64,000 bases of DNA from Myxocyprinus asiaticus (taxonomy: Eukaryota > Chordata > Actinopteri > Cypriniformes > Catostomidae). The notes under the pieces are model-generated. The model made no database searches. It worked only from the letters and a program-made list of their open reading frames with translations, and had not been told where the DNA came from. Location of the stretch: positions 27,301,826 to 27,365,825 of the forward strand of contig NC_059362.1 in NCBI RefSeq assembly GCF_019703515.2, given 5' to 3'. Made by a program: the position numbers and the translations under genes. Below, piece by piece: positions 45,063 through 57,872 of the stretch; positions within the stretch are counted from its first letter, which is position 1, and the number at the start of each line of letters is the position of its first letter.

Positions 45063-47593
45063 TGTTGAAACTTCACAAATCTTCAAAAGGTCTGAAAGTC
45101 ATGGATTATTTTTATTATTAAAGAATGTTTGTGTTCAGTAAAATTCTCATAATACCAAGCAAGACGCAAGATTCTGAATTACAACCGAAACAACAGACGT
45201 GAATAAGAACGATTTGTTTACTTAAAGGATTCATTCAAAAACACAGATTCATTCATGAATGAACACTACTAGGGCTACTCAAGTGAAACAAAAACGATTT
45301 GACAAAACGATTGAAGCATGATGAACACAACATAAAATACAGATTCATGTGCATCATACTAAATAAAGAAGCATGTCCACAGCATGTTGTATGTTTCGAG
45401 GTGTTTGCAAATGACAGTTTAAAACCTGTGAAACAAATAAGACAAACGAAACACCCGACATTCAAAGATAAGCCGGTTGACTTCTTTTAGCGGTAAAGGT
45501 TGATGAACCAAAAATAACATTGACCAGCCAAACCACAGTTCTAGCCACGGTTTCCATATATCAAAAAGAAGTACCAATCACATTTATTGAACCACGGATT
45601 AACATGATGTGCTCAAAGAAACAGGCTCAACCATCAAACTGAATACGGTAAGTGAAAGCCTATACATTTTTGTGTCCTATGCATATAGTAGTCTTATTTA
45701 TTTGATTTAAATAGTATGTCAGCTATGCCAGGCGTAAGCACGCATTGCTTTCTCAAGAATGCACACACGCATACAAACAATATCACAGTATTTGACTCAC
45801 AGTATCACAGCTCTGGCTGTTGTGCCCCATATGCCATAGAATGAAGAGGGATTTGAGTGGCTGTAGTGTTTTTGTTTTCCCAATTTACTGTCATCGTCTA
45901 CTTCGGTGATTTTCTTTGGCCAATCCTAAGACTTTTTTTTTGGACATTTCTGAGTGCTGGCCCTTTGCTTGCCCCCTAAAATGCCAGAGTAGAGAACTCA
46001 AGGGCTGAGTTTTTCCAACATAATTTCCTTTTACAGTTACTGAGAAAAATCCCCCTAAAACATTTTCCTAGTTGTGGGCTTAGACAACATAGTACGCAAC
46101 TGACTGCCCTCCTGTGTCCAGCACTTGTATGAAAGTGGTTCATCCAACTCTGACAATATTTACTTTAAGTACTATTGAGAGGACTGCTTACCAACAAGTG
46201 CATTCTAGGTTAAAAGGATGATTACTACAGTCAGCCAGGACCTTATAATGAAAATCACCTCACCATAAATTCACTGGGCAAGTCTATCTCAGAATAGGCC
46301 CACACTGGTCTCACTGGAGGGGGTGAAGCAATCTCAAAGAAATAAACTGGGATGGAATGATGTGCTGGTCCATGTGATGAGAATTTAAATCTGTACATGT
46401 CTCTGCTGCCTCAGCAGTCAGTCTGCCAGGCATGACCACAGTTTATAGCGGAAGCAAGTGGGGTACTTTCCCGAGGGGACTATGGCTTCCTTTTCTACAG
46501 GTCTGTACCTATACCAAGGACATCTCCCTCCCTCTATGAGATTATTCTCCCAATCACTTTGTCCTTGGCTAGCTAGCAGGTGACCTTTTGGCACTGCAAG
46601 TGAAGGCTGTGCTCTTTTTTGTTTTCAAACTGCAATATATTTTAGAGGGCAATAGGCGAAGACTGAGGTGATTGGTCCATTCAGGCTTCTTCTGAGGATC
46701 ACGCTTTTCTTACTGACAACAGACAGTGTGCTAGCTTAGAGCCATATCATCCCAATTCAGGGAAAGCTTCAGTGTTCTCCACAATTGAAGAGGTTTATTA
46801 TGTTGGTCCATTTCCTCACTGTCATTTCTTTCCATTCTGTTTGTTCAAAGTCTGGACATGGAGAGATTCTGATTTACTCTGGTGTATAGGTAATCTTTAG
46901 AATGCTTGTGACCAGATGACATGTTATCACCCTTCCGTTCTCTGTCATTCGATTCCTCTTCCATCCTGCGCTGATTATGTCATGCCCTTTGGGTCACAAC
47001 TTATCCATCACAGATCAACCCATCACACTGATGGCACGGTGGTTGTCATAGCAACCCGTTTTGAAGGATGGAATAAGAATCACAAGATTTCTTGCATTTG
47101 TCTCAGTGTAAATTTCCTAATGCTCATTCAATTCCCATCTAGTCTGTCTGCCTGTCCATTCATCGACTGAATGGACAACAAAAGAACTGGGAATTGGGGG
47201 TAGTTATCACACTTTTTACTCCAGTAAATATTTCTTAGTGTAAGTTAATTTTTAAAAGTCAGTATCTGTATAGACAAATACTTTAAAGTCTTGGCTAATA
47301 AAAAGCTTTTACAAAACAACAATTTATGAAATGGCATGAAATGTTAAAGGGAACATCCAAGAATATAAAACCATTATTTTGGCCAACAGAACTTTAAGTA
47401 ATAAGTTGTATATAAATAATGTAACAACTTGCCATAACCTGACATTTATGAATAATCAAGGGCATAGTGAATATACAGTTCAACCTTCATAATATAGTTG
47501 ACCATTTTCTAAATGTGGCCAGTGTGGTTTTAATGTGTTCACTTTATGTTGGAATTTTAGTTTGGAGTACAGAATTCACAAAAATAATGTAAT
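45063..47593. other. Nothing recognised
   Basis: 2.5 kb with no exon I can support and no transposon ends. If the kif26a assignment is right, this is probably intronic. Confidence 0.45.
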
Positions 47594-48039
47594 TTAAAGG
47601 AAGAGTTCACCCCAAAATGCTAGTTCCCTATCTGTCACTCACTCGACGTTGGTGTCGATGTAGTGACACAAGGGGTCACTCTTGGGAGCCCGAGACACCT
47701 CTGGTCTTTGATAAAAGGCCAATGAAAATTGGCGAGTGGTATTTGCATGCCACTCCCCCGGACATACGGATATAAAAGGAGCTGGTATGCAACCACTCAT
47801 TCAGATTTTCTCTTCGGAGCCGAACGGTCATGCTCATTGAGCTGAATTCTACTGTTCATTCACCTCTGCTGGATCTGACGGTGCATTTCAGCGGCTTCTG
47901 ACCCCCCTCTGCACTGGTGCACTGCAGAGAACGCCCCTGGGCGCTTCGGCAGAAAAACTAGAGAGTATATTTTCTGAAAGAGCATTTTTCCCCTCTAAAA
48001 GAGTATATATTTCTCTAAAAGAGCGCACACACGGAACGT

Positions 48040-49480
48040 CTTTTTAAAGATGCTTTTCCGATTGTGTGTTATTCCTGGTTGTGCTCGTTATCTTTCGCCT
48101 TCTAATGGTCACGATCACTGTCTTTCGTGTCTGGGCACTGCTTATGTGGAGACAGCGTTCGTGGATGGTCATGTTCTCATTGTGAGAATATGTCCATGGC
48201 AACGTTGCGGTCACGGCTCGCCTTCGTAAGAAAGCGAGCCACCCCAGAGGCTCCTGCCTCGGTCCTTTTACCCATGGGTATGAGGCCAGCGTGGCTAGCA
48301 CTGGGGGCGATTTGGGGACCCCAATGGGACCGCCTCTGCCGGGTATCCCCCGTGGACCTCCCATTCCCCAGCACGCTCGTCTGCCCCGATCGGGCTTCCG
48401 GGTGAGTCCGCCGGCTCGTCTCACGGCGAGTTCGACCTCTTATTCGGAGCCCGCGAAAGTGATGAGCTCTCGAGCGCAGCATCGGAGAGCGGGCTCGTCC
48501 AGTCGGAAGCCTCAGCTGGGCTCCTCCCTTCGGGGTCGATTGCCCAGTCACAGGCTGACGCGGAGATGACGACATGCTTTCCCGGGCAGCCGCGAGCGTC
48601 GGTTAGAGTGGATTTCACCGCTCTTCCCTGAAACCTCACGGCTCGGTGATTGGTTCCTGGGCTTGCGGCACCTTTCAAAGCCACGCCCCGCCCCCATTCC
48701 TTTCTTCCCGGAAGTGCATGAAGAGCTGACAAGGTCGTGGGAGGCACTTTTTACTGCCCAGTCCCGATCTTTTCAGCTTCCCCGCCCTCACTACCAATCC
48801 CCCGGTGGATAAAGGCGCTCGCGGTGCACCTATGCCCGCAGAGCGCCACCACCTGGCGTGGGTGCCCAAAGCCCCCATCCAAGGCCTGTAGGTTTACGTC
48901 GTCTCTGACGGCCAAGGCCTACGGTGCCACTGGACAAGCCGCCTCCGCCCTGCACGCCATGGCTCTCCTGCATGTCCGCCAAGGCGCTAAAGGAACTGCA
49001 CGAGGGTAGTTCCGCCCCGGGATTGATGCAGGAACCGAGCGACGGAGGTCACGGCGCGGTCTCTCGGGTGGACAATGGCCACACTAGTGGTCCAGGAGCG
49101 CCACCTTTGGCTCAACCTGGTCGAGATGGGTGAGGCCGACAAGACACGATTCCTTGCTGCCCCCATTTCCCAGGCGGGCCTATTCGGCGACACTGTCGAG
49201 GACTTTGCCCAGCAGTTCTCGATGGTAGAGCAGTAGATGGATGCTAGCTGGCATATCCTGCCCCGGCACGGCTCAAGATCCCACACCCCGTCTACTCATC
49301 GCCAAGGGCGCCCCCCCCTGCGGTGACTGCACCGGCTCCGCCGCAGCCCGCCCCTTCGGCCCAGCCCCGGTGTGGAGCCCACTGCAGGAAGCAGACGCCA
49401 CCCGTCTCGTGGCCGCCCAGAACCCGTGAAAGGCTTCAAAGCGCCCTTGAGACGGGCGACCCAGGGACAACAAAACCCGC
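48040..49480 (+). pseudogene. DIRS gag-like region, frameshifted
   Basis: Near 48113-48230, frames give 'CLGTAYVETAFVDGH' then 'HCENMSMATLRSRL', a Cys/His-containing N-terminal block. 'FFPEVHEELTRSW' at about 48705-48745 matches the gag of the 8.9-14.4 kb copy. The strand is GC-rich compared with its surroundings, typical of this element. No single frame spans the region. Confidence 0.65.
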
Positions 49481-50049
49481 TGCTCTGGAGCTGGAAAGCA
49501 GATCTTCATCTTTTTGTTACCTTTTGCATTTAATTATGCTGCATGCCCAAGTGGCTGCAGTACTCAAGAGCGGTTTCCTTGTTCCCTGGGACACGTATCC
49601 GGTGTGTACGGCTGTAATTACGACCACCGTCCACCACTCCATTTGGCAGGTTTGGCGCTCCAGCGGCGGTCTCCTGCCCCTGAGCACCCAGCTGTGGCAC
49701 AAATCCACCCCCGATGTGACAGTCTCCACGGGTCATGAGGACAGGCTCTTCCTCCCCCATCCCAGGCTGTTCCGGGGGTGGTCACAAGGAGCCAAGTAAG
49801 TGCTTCGATGTCAGACTCAGCACGGCCACGACGTGGTGTGGCACCTCGAGCTCCACCCCGCCGCAAGGCCCCACCTGTCGGTACATCCAATGACGTTGTC
49901 CCTTTGGTCCCCCTTGCGTGGAACTTGGACGCATGGCTTGCGCTTTCCAATCCATCACGAGGGCTGGTCCGGACCGTCCGACTCGGCTGCACGATTCACT
50001 TTGCCAGGCATCCGCCCAGGTTCAGCGGTGTCCACTTCACCTTGGTGAA

Positions 50050-50935
50050 AGATGAAAATGCTGCTACCTTGTGCGGAGATCGCTACCCTCCTACAGAAGG
50101 GCACGATAGAACCTGTCCCTCCAGCCAAGATGAAGAAGGGGTTTTTTCAGCCCCTACGTCATCGTACCGAAAAAAGGCGGTGGGTTGAGGCCAATCTTGG
50201 ACCTGTGAGTTCTGAACTAGGCTTTACACAGACTACCGTTCAAGATGCTGACGCAAAAACGCATTCTGGCGAGCGTCCGGCATCAAGATTGGTTCGCGGC
50301 GGTAGACCTGAAGGATGCGTACTTCCACGCCTCGATCCTTCCACGACACAGACCCTTCCTGCGGTTCGCGTTCGAGGGTCAGGCGTATCGGAACAAAGTC
50401 CTCCCTTTCGGCCTGTCCCTGTCTCCTCGCGTCCTTACGAAGGCCGCCGAGGCTGCCCTTGCCCCGTTAAGGGAATGTGGGCATTCGCGTTCTCAACTAT
50501 CTCGACGACTGGCTAATCCTAGCTCACTCTCGAGACGTGTTGTGCGCACACAGGGACCTGGTGCTCTCACACCTCAGCCGACTAGGGCTTCGGGTCAGCT
50601 GGGAAAAGAGCAAGCTCCTCCTGGTTCAGAGCATCTCTTTTCTCGGATTGGAGTTGGACTCAGTCTCCTTGACAGCGCACCTTATGAACGAGCGCACCCA
50701 GTCGGTGCTGGCCTGTTTGAAGGCGTTCAAACAGGGAACAGCGGTTCCACTGAAACTCCCTCAGAGGCTCCTGGGGCATATGGCATCCTCGGCGGTGGCC
50801 ACCCCGCTCGGGTTGATGCATATGAGGCCGCTTCAGCAATGGCTCCAGACTCGAGTCCCGAGACGGCCATGGCGCCACTGGACACACCGCGTCACCATCA
50901 CGTTGGTCTGTCACCGTGTTTTCAGCTCTTAGACC
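50050..50935 (+). pseudogene. DIRS reverse transcriptase, near-complete
   Basis: Reading through 50160-50470 gives 'VPKKGGGLRPILDL', in-frame TGA, 'VLN', in-frame TAG, 'ALHRLPFKMLTQKRIL', then motif A 'AVDLKDAYFHA' and motif B 'LPFGLSLSPRVLTKA'. The first stop is consistent with CGA to TGA decay. A single extra G in the GGG at about 50477-50479 shifts the frame before motif C, 'VLNYLDDWLILAHS'. The thumb region follows ('LVSWEKSKLLL'-like, then 'FLGLELDSV'). Active-site aspartates are all present, so this is a recent inactivation by few lesions. Confidence 0.9.
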
Positions 50936-50974
50936 GACCTCTCATTTCTACGGGCAGGTGTTCCTCTAGAACTG

Positions 50975-51620
50975 GTCCCCAGGTGCGTCGTGGTCACGAC
51001 AGACACCTCCAAAATGGGCTGGGGTGCTGTTTGCAACGGGCACGCAGCAGCCAGCCTCTGGACGGGTCCGCGACTGCATTGGCACATCAACTGCCTCGAG
51101 TTGTTGGTATTTCTGCTCGCCCTGCGGAGGTTATGGCCATTGATCCAGGGCAAGCACGTTAGTTCAGACAGACAACACGACAACGGTAGCATATTTCAAC
51201 CGCCAAGGTGGTTTGCGCTCTCGTTGTATGTTAGAACTCACCTGCCATCTCCTCCTCTGGAGTCAGCAGCACCTCAAGTCGCTGCAAGCCACTCACATTC
51301 CGGGGAACCTCAACACCAAGGCGGACGCGCCGTCACAACAGGTTAACCTCAGGGGAGAGTGGAGACTCCACCTTCAGGTGGTCCAGCTGATTTGGAGTCG
51401 ATTCGACAGGCACAGGTGCACCTGTTCGCCTCCCAAGAATCCTCCCCACTGCCTGCTCTGGTACGCCCTGACCGAGGCCTCCTTTGGCATAGACGCACTG
51501 GCACACAGCTGGCCCCCTGGCATTCGCAAATATGCGTTTCCCCCAGTGAGCCTGCTTGCACAGACCCTCTGCAAGGTCAGGGAGGACGAGGAGCAGGTCA
51601 TCCTGGTAGCACCCTACTGA
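50975..51620 (+). pseudogene. DIRS RNase H domain
   Basis: 'VVTTDTSKMGWGAVCNG' carries the first catalytic Asp, 'HINCLELLVFLLALR' the Glu. The third block ('TDNTTTVAYFNRQ') is reached only after a frameshift near 51160. 'HIPGNLNTKADAPSQQ' holds the last Asp. A DIRS-typical segment 'SFGIDALAHSWP' follows. The domain removes the RNA strand of RNA/DNA hybrids during copying. Confidence 0.85.
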
Positions 51621-51799
51621 CCCGCCCAGACATGGTGTTCAAACCTCACGCTCCTCGCGACAGCTCCCCCTTGGCAAATTCCCCTGAGGAAGGACCTTCT
51701 TTCTCAGGGAAGGGGCACCATCTGGCACCCGCGCCCAGACCTCTGGAATCTCCTTGCCTGGCCCCTGGACGGGATGCAGAAGACCTAAGCTGTCTCCCA

Positions 51800-52760
51800 C
51801 CTGCGATGGTAGACACGATCACTCAGGCTAGGGCTCCCTTTACGAGGCGCCTGTATGCCTTTTAAGTGGCGTCTGTTCGCTAAGTGGTGTTCTTCCCATT
51901 GGGAAGACCCCCAGAGATGCGCAGTCAGATCAGTGCTTTCCTTCCTGCAAGAGAGGTTGGAAGGGAGGCTGTCCCCTTCCACCTTGAAGGTGTACGTTGC
52001 TGCCATAGCAGCACACCACAACGCAGTCGACGGTAAGCCCTTAGGGAAGCACGACCTGATCGTCAGGTTCCTAAGAGGCGCCAGGAGGCTGAATCCCTCC
52101 AGGCCGTGCCTCGTTCCCTCATCGGACCTCTGTAGTTCTTCAGGGTCTACAGAGAGCCCCCTTTGAGCCTTTGCAGTCAGCCGAGCTTAAGGCATTCTCC
52201 GTGAAGACTGCCCTCCTGACTGTGCTCACTTCCATCAAGAGGGTAGGTGACCTGCAAGCGTTCTCTGTCAGGGAAACATGCCTGGAGTTCGGTCCAGGTT
52301 ACTCTCACGTGATCCTGAAACCCTGACCGGGCTATGTGCCAAAGGTTCCCACCACCCCTTTAGGGACTAGGGGGTGAACCTGCAAGTGCTGCCCCAGGAG
52401 GAGGCAGACCCAGCCCTGTCGTCGCTGTGTCCGGTGCGTGCTTTACACATCTATTTGGATCGCACGCAGAGCTTTAGAATCTCTGAGCAGCTCTTTGTCT
52501 GCTTTTGGTGCACAGCTGAAAGGAAGCGCTGTCTCCAAGCACTGGCCCACTGGCTCGTTGACGCCATAACTATGGCATATCTCACCCAAAACATGCTGCT
52601 TCCGGTAGGTTTACGAGCCCTTTCTACCCGTGGTGTAGTGGCTTCTTGGGCCTTGGCCAGAGGTGCCTCTCTAACAGACATTTGCAGAGCAGTGGGCTGG
52701 GCAACACCCAACACCTTCTGATGGTTCTACAAGGTTCTACAACCTCCGGGTGGAACCGGT
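51800..52760 (+). pseudogene. DIRS tyrosine recombinase, broken
   Basis: The N-terminal core-binding part is 51855-52166 ('PSTLKVYVAAIAAHHNAVDG'). The catalytic part continues out of frame with 'TSIKRVGDLQAF' (first Arg retained, about 52228-52266). A TGA follows at 52324 in 'ILKP*PGYVPKVP'. The frame 52374-52721 has 'ALSTRGVVASWALA', where the His of the H-x-x-R box appears as Leu-Ser/Arg context, and 'CRAVGWATPNTF'. A TGA right after it cuts off the 'WFYKV' block with the presumed tyrosine. Confidence 0.85.
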
Positions 52761-53570
52761 TTCATCCCAGGTAGTAGCACGCAACACAAGCAGATAAGTC
52801 CGGGATAGCCGGCCGGGTGTATCGCTTGCATATAGCACCTTCCACCTCCTTTTGAGCTGAAGACGTGCACCGTTAATTCCCAGTAGTGTTCACAAAATTT
52901 GTTCACTGGTTGACTTCCTCCGAGCCCAGTGGCAGTCGAGTTTTCGGAGAGACTCGCTGCCAGCCCAGTACACGAGCTAACAAAGAGCCCTGTTCTGGGG
53001 TAGGTGCTCCGCATGTGGCGGTTCCCTGTAAGGCTAACCCCATGCGATCTATATCTTCCGCTAATTCATTTCCCTACTGGCAAACTGTGTCTTCCTTGGG
53101 CAGAGCCCCTCTGCCCCAGTCTCCATGTTTGTAGTAACTCCTCCCCCATTGGGCAGGATCTACCTTGAAGGCTCTGCACATGGTTGGAAAGACCATGTGA
53201 CGTATTCTTCCACGTAAATATCCCCCCCTCTCTTGGGGCGAGGTGTGGTCTCCGCGGTGTCCTCCCCTTGGGAGGGACACCCCCCGACTAGACCTGGCGG
53301 CCCAGTCGGATAATCCCCCTTCTTTTTTAGGGAGTGGAAAAAGAGAAGGGGAAAAGAGGCCACGACTGGGTTAATCCTGTCTTTATCTTTGGGTAGTCGA
53401 CTTGTCCCCAAAAAGGGCCGTTCGACACTCATAACTGTGTTGGGGGAGGTTACGTGTCGACCTGGTGTGCTGGCTATGAGGCACACAGCAAGTCTGCCCA
53501 CGACACACCGCCAGTTCACGTAACACAGTTCAGCCTTGTGGCGTTTTGTATAGGGACCCCTAATGTCCCT

Positions 53571-53661
53571 ACATCGACACCAACGTCGAGTGAGTGACAG
53601 ATAGGGAACGTCATGGTTACTGGTGTAACCTCCATTCCCTGATGGAGGGAACAAGACGTTG
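53571..53661 (+). other. DIRS internal complementary region
   Basis: The first part, 53571-53609, is the exact inverted counterpart of the element's left end (47623 onward, 'ctgtcactcactcgacgtt'). The second part, 53607-53661, is the inverted counterpart of the right end (53880-53940). They overlap in GTT/AAC at 53607-53609. In DIRS biology this region is thought to guide closure of the circular intermediate. Confidence 0.9.
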
Positions 53662-54493
53662 GTCCCTCCTGCCACAACGCTGAACTACGCGCTGAAATGG
53701 CCGGACCTTATATCGGCTCCTTAGCATAAAACCTGAATGAGTGGTTGCATACCAGCTCCTTTTATACCCGTATGTCCAGGGGAGTGGCATGCAAATACCA
53801 CTCGCCAATTTTCATTGGCCTTTTATCAAAGACCAGAGGTGTCTCGGGCTCCCCAGAGTGACCCCTAGTGTCACTACATCAACACCAATGTCTCGTTCCC
53901 TCCATCAGGGAACAGAGGTTACACCAGTAACCATGACGTTCTCTCATCATTTACTCCTCTTCCAAACCCGTATGACTTTCTTCTGCGGAACACAAAAGGA
54001 TATATTTTGAAGAACATATAAAAACATGAGGTGTTTTTCCTGTACAATGGAAGTCATTGGAGGATCAAACCTTTCAAGCTCCAAAAAGCACATAAAGGCA
54101 GCATAAAATTAATTCATCCGATTCGAGTGGTACATTCCACATCTTCTGATTTAATACGATAGCTTTGAGTGAGAAACAGACCAAAATTTAAGTCCATGTT
54201 CACTATAAATCTTGACATCCGGCCCAATTTAAACACAGTGCAGGCTTCAAGAAGGTGATGCTTTGATGCTGCATGCAGTTTCCAGGTACTCAATCCTAGA
54301 AATATTATACAACAACAAGATGTTGCATTTTCAATTTCTAGTGTTTATCATAAACATTTTGGCGACCAAAGTACACCTTAAAAGTATCTTTGTTTGTGTT
54401 CCACAGAAGAAAGAATTCCATAAATGTTTGGAAGAGCATGAGGGTGAGTAAATGATGAGATAATTTTATTTTTTGGGTCAACTATTACTTTAA

Positions 54494-56122
54494 GACAGTT
54501 TTGTGGTGTTCAAACCAACAAACAAAACAAGTGTTGAGAAGCAAGCATTTTTGTAATTGGAAATGCAAAACTTTGACTCAAAACCTAATAGTAACTGAGA
54601 TATAGCCCGTGTAACAACTTTCCTGTGTGATAATTATGCCCAATCTCCCTTATTTACAAATACTTTGATACAGAATCACCTTTCCAGTATTTTCACATTC
54701 CACGACAGTGTACTATGTCCATTAATCACAAGGATATGTATGCATATCTGGCCACCATGGAGCTTTTGTATGCTTATCCGGCCATCGAGTAATTTTGCCT
54801 CTGATGAGTCCGAACAAATGAAAGTGACCTTTGTTTCTCTGTGGAGTCAAAAAGGCAGGGTGAGTAGTACCATAGTCCTGCAGGTAAAAAGCAGGACCAC
54901 TCCTGCAGCTGAGCGCAGAGCCGAGATCAACGCAGCATTTGCATTAATCACTCTGGAGCGCTCATTCACAGCTAGCACACGATGACTGATGAATATATGA
55001 GTGGGAACATGTGTGAGGAGCAGGTTGTAAAGTGCCCTGACTGTGGAACAGAGCCAGCAGCTAATCAGGGTATTGCACAATGCTCGTAGACCCTACAAAT
55101 CACCACCTGAGTGGGTGAGGCACCAAATGAAAGAAGTTTCATGTCAAATAGGAAAGGTTTCTTGTTAAAGCTCCATAGTTTTTTTTTTTGTTGTTTTTTT
55201 TTTTTTTGCCAATCTTACAGAAAAGACCAGCTTAGACCAACATGAATGCCCATGCTGATCCAGTCTGGCTTATCCAGACATGACGAGACAGTTGAACTTG
55301 AAATCACTGCCAAGACTACACTGGATATGAGTTATCATGAGATATAGAGACACAACAATAGCGGAGTGAGAAAAAGAGAAAGTTTGATGATCTGAGGGGA
55401 GCAGAGAGAATTACTGGTGAGAAGTGCAGAAAACGGGCAAATTCAACAAAAGAAGGAGAGTTGGGGGAAAAGATATAAAGGTTTGTCATTGCTTCCCTCA
55501 GAGTCTGTCATTAACCTGAGGCAATGGGAGTTTGACAGAGCAGTGGGGTGGATCAGCTAGATTGTATGGGACAGATAAGCTGATAGAACTACACTGGAAC
55601 CGATTGAATAACAGGCTAAGTGAGCTGTGAAAAAGATCAGTGCTCTGGTTTGGTAGCTGTAATTCAGTTCTGTCCCTGAGCCTGCACCTCAATCAACTTT
55701 CAGAGGCTGCCACTGAGATAAGTGCATCATATAAGTCAAATTGAAAGCCCACATCACAGACTAGGTTTCTCTTGATTGACAAATATTCTAATATCACTAT
55801 GCAGGAAAGGGCTGGGACATAGTCTGATACACACTGCAAACAATTGCAGGATTTTACAATACAATACTGTACTCTATATAAAATACTGAATCTTACTGTG
55901 AAATCAATACAGGCTAGTCCATTTTCTGTCATAAAACTACAAATAACTGTATAAAAGAAATAACAATATCACACTGCCTTGTTCTCTCTGCAGTGCTGAG
56001 GCTATGCTTTAGTTGTTGTCTCTCATGAACTTTTTGTATGAGTTGTCAACCAGGCATGCACAGACAACACTCAGCACACAAAAGTCAACAATGGTGACAA
56101 TTAACAAGCATTTTAGATAAAA

Positions 56123-56197
<75 letters not shown>

Positions 56198-57164
56198 TGA
56201 TCATTGTCACTTTACAACACAACACTGCTACATTACGGTAATTTCCTGGTCCTGTTCACTGTGAAATCACAGTACACAATTGTATTAAATTTTTTATAAA
56301 TTGTAGAACTGCTACTGCAAAATACAGTATATTGTGAAAGTTTGGCAACTACTTTAGTAACTAGGAATATGCTGTAAACTCACACCAAAAGTTTATGTAG
56401 TGCATATCTAATTGTTCTAGCATATAAAGTATATTGATTTCACTGCATTTTAATTTGTCTTTATTGAATATGTATTTTTATATTGCAAAAGAGGCCAAAT
56501 TAAATAACTTGGCAAGAAAACACACAATGAATGGTCAAGAGGTTGAGCCCTGACTTTAACATCAAGGAGATCAGTGTTCAAATCTGAGTTTTTCAAATGA
56601 TCTAAGCAGCAGTTTGCATTTAATTTTCACATATTATATGATTTTACTGACTTGATTAACATCCACCCTGTAAATGTTTGGCTTCTAGCAGGTGAGGGGA
56701 CTTTTGCTGCAAATGACTATTTATGTTGCCAGGATCCATAACTGCATCCTAAATAGGCCCATTGAGGACATATGTCACTTTTTCACCTTTATAATCATTA
56801 TATATTTGCTTTGTATATTTTAAACGGGTCTCAACAGCCACCCAAAAAAATAATCGTAATATTTTGTCATGTTTTCCAGCAAAAATACCTAAACTTTTTA
56901 AAAACAATATTTCTTGAGAAGCAAAATTACAGTACATAGGATATGGAAATATTGTTTTCAGGGAAATCTAACAAAATTTAAAACAAGAAATAACTATTTG
57001 CCAATGGCGTAAGCAAAATAAACTTGTTTCCACTTTGAATTAAGTTCCTTTTTCTTAACAAGATACCAAATAGTCATCTTGCTTTAAGCATAAATCTCAC
57101 TAACTTTTGTTAGATTTCTCTGACAACAGGAGATGATACCTTAAATTTATCTTATATGTATATA
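54494..57164. other. Nothing recognised apart from microsatellites
   Basis: 2.7 kb with poly-T tracts near 55180-55207 and a TA run at 56131-56194. The open frame 54665-54985 has no supported exon structure. Confidence 0.45.
56131..56194. repeat. (TA)n microsatellite
   Basis: About 64 bp of pure TA after a poly-A tract. Confidence 0.98.
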
Positions 57165-57378
57165 TACTGGCCACCAGAAGTTTGGAATAATGTACAGATT
57201 TTGCCATTTCGGAAGGAAATTGGTACTCTAATTAACCAACGTGGCATTCAAGTGATCACAAAGTATAACCAGGACATTACTGATGTAAAAAACAGCACCA
57301 TCACTATTTGAAAAAAAGTCATTTTTGACCAAATCTAGACAGGCCGCATTTCCAGCAGCCATCACTCCAACACCTTAT

Positions 57379-57872
57379 TGTAGCATGTACTGGCAATAAC
57401 AGGCTGACGAAGACGATGTGAAGGACCCAAGTGCTGTTTATTCATAAACATGAAATCCCAAAAACCAGGACCAGAAACATGGACATGGACATGGACATGG
57501 ACATGGACATGGACATGGACATGGACATGGACATGGACATGGACATGGACATGGACATGGCCTCCAAATAACGTTACATTAACAATACCTGACAAAGGAC
57601 CTTGGTATTCATGAGGGTATAAATACATGGATAAGGGTAACAAGAAAACCAATGAACAGAGAGCACTATAAACAAGATAACAAGACTAATAAGCTAAAAC
57701 CAATGAAAAGACAAGACTGATAATGAGTAACTCAAACAATGAACCAATGAAAACAAGACACATGAACATGGAGGGAAACAGGTTATCACATGACCAGGAA
57801 ACACATGACTATAAACAGAAAATCACATGACATGAAACACAAAACATGAACAAAAACACATTAAACATGACA
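57379..57872 (-). mobile_element. Solo LTR with internal minisatellite
   Basis: A 494-bp insert beginning TGTAGCATG and ending CATGACA (TG...CA), with a perfect 5-bp duplication CTTAT at 57374-57378 and 57873-57877. On the minus strand it reads TGTCATG... and contains a TATTTATA box at about 57617-57626 followed by CCC, typical of fish retrotransposon LTRs. The array of 14 ACATGG units lies just inside the element. No coding sequence. Confidence 0.85.
57477..57560. repeat. (ACATGG)14 tandem array
   Basis: Fourteen exact hexamers in tandem inside the LTR. The open frame it creates on the minus strand (His-Val repeats) is an artefact. Confidence 0.97.

Larger units (their letters stand above)
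47623..53940 (+). mobile_element. Structurally complete DIRS retrotransposon
   Basis: The 6,318-bp element has inverted terminal repeats (47623-47811 and about 53731-53940) and an internal complementary region at 53571-53661. Gene order is gag, RT/RNase H, tyrosine recombinase. The left end starts GTTCCCTATCTGTCAC and the right end finishes CCATGACGTT. The internal region spells the complement of right end plus left end, joined over one shared GTT, which fixes both borders. Both terminal repeats contain TATAAAAG, at 47772 and its complement at about 53757, a likely promoter. There is no target duplication beyond GTT, as expected for recombinase-mediated insertion. Confidence 0.92.
47594..54493. 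mobile_element. TTAA-flanked MITE, split by DIRS insertion
   Basis: The left end TTAAAGGAAGAGTTCACCCC (47594) and right end (complement TTAAAGTAATAGTTGACCCA, ending at 54493) are inverted repeats that continue inward over about 100 bp: 'ctcatcatttactc' and 'tctttcttctg.ggaacacaaa' occur on both arms at 53943-53997 and 54400-54460. TTAA lies at both outer borders. Without the insert at 47623-53940 the element is about 580 bp. It is non-coding and of the same family as 727-900. Confidence 0.8.

Noticed and set aside
54797..54830. CTGATGAGTCCGAAC, resembling a hammerhead ribozyme core
   Set aside because: The required stem II and the GAAAC segment in the right place cannot be formed, so it is a chance match.
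57362..57652. Open frame of His-Val repeats on the minus strand
   Set aside because: It is only the translation of the (ACATGG)n array in the LTR.
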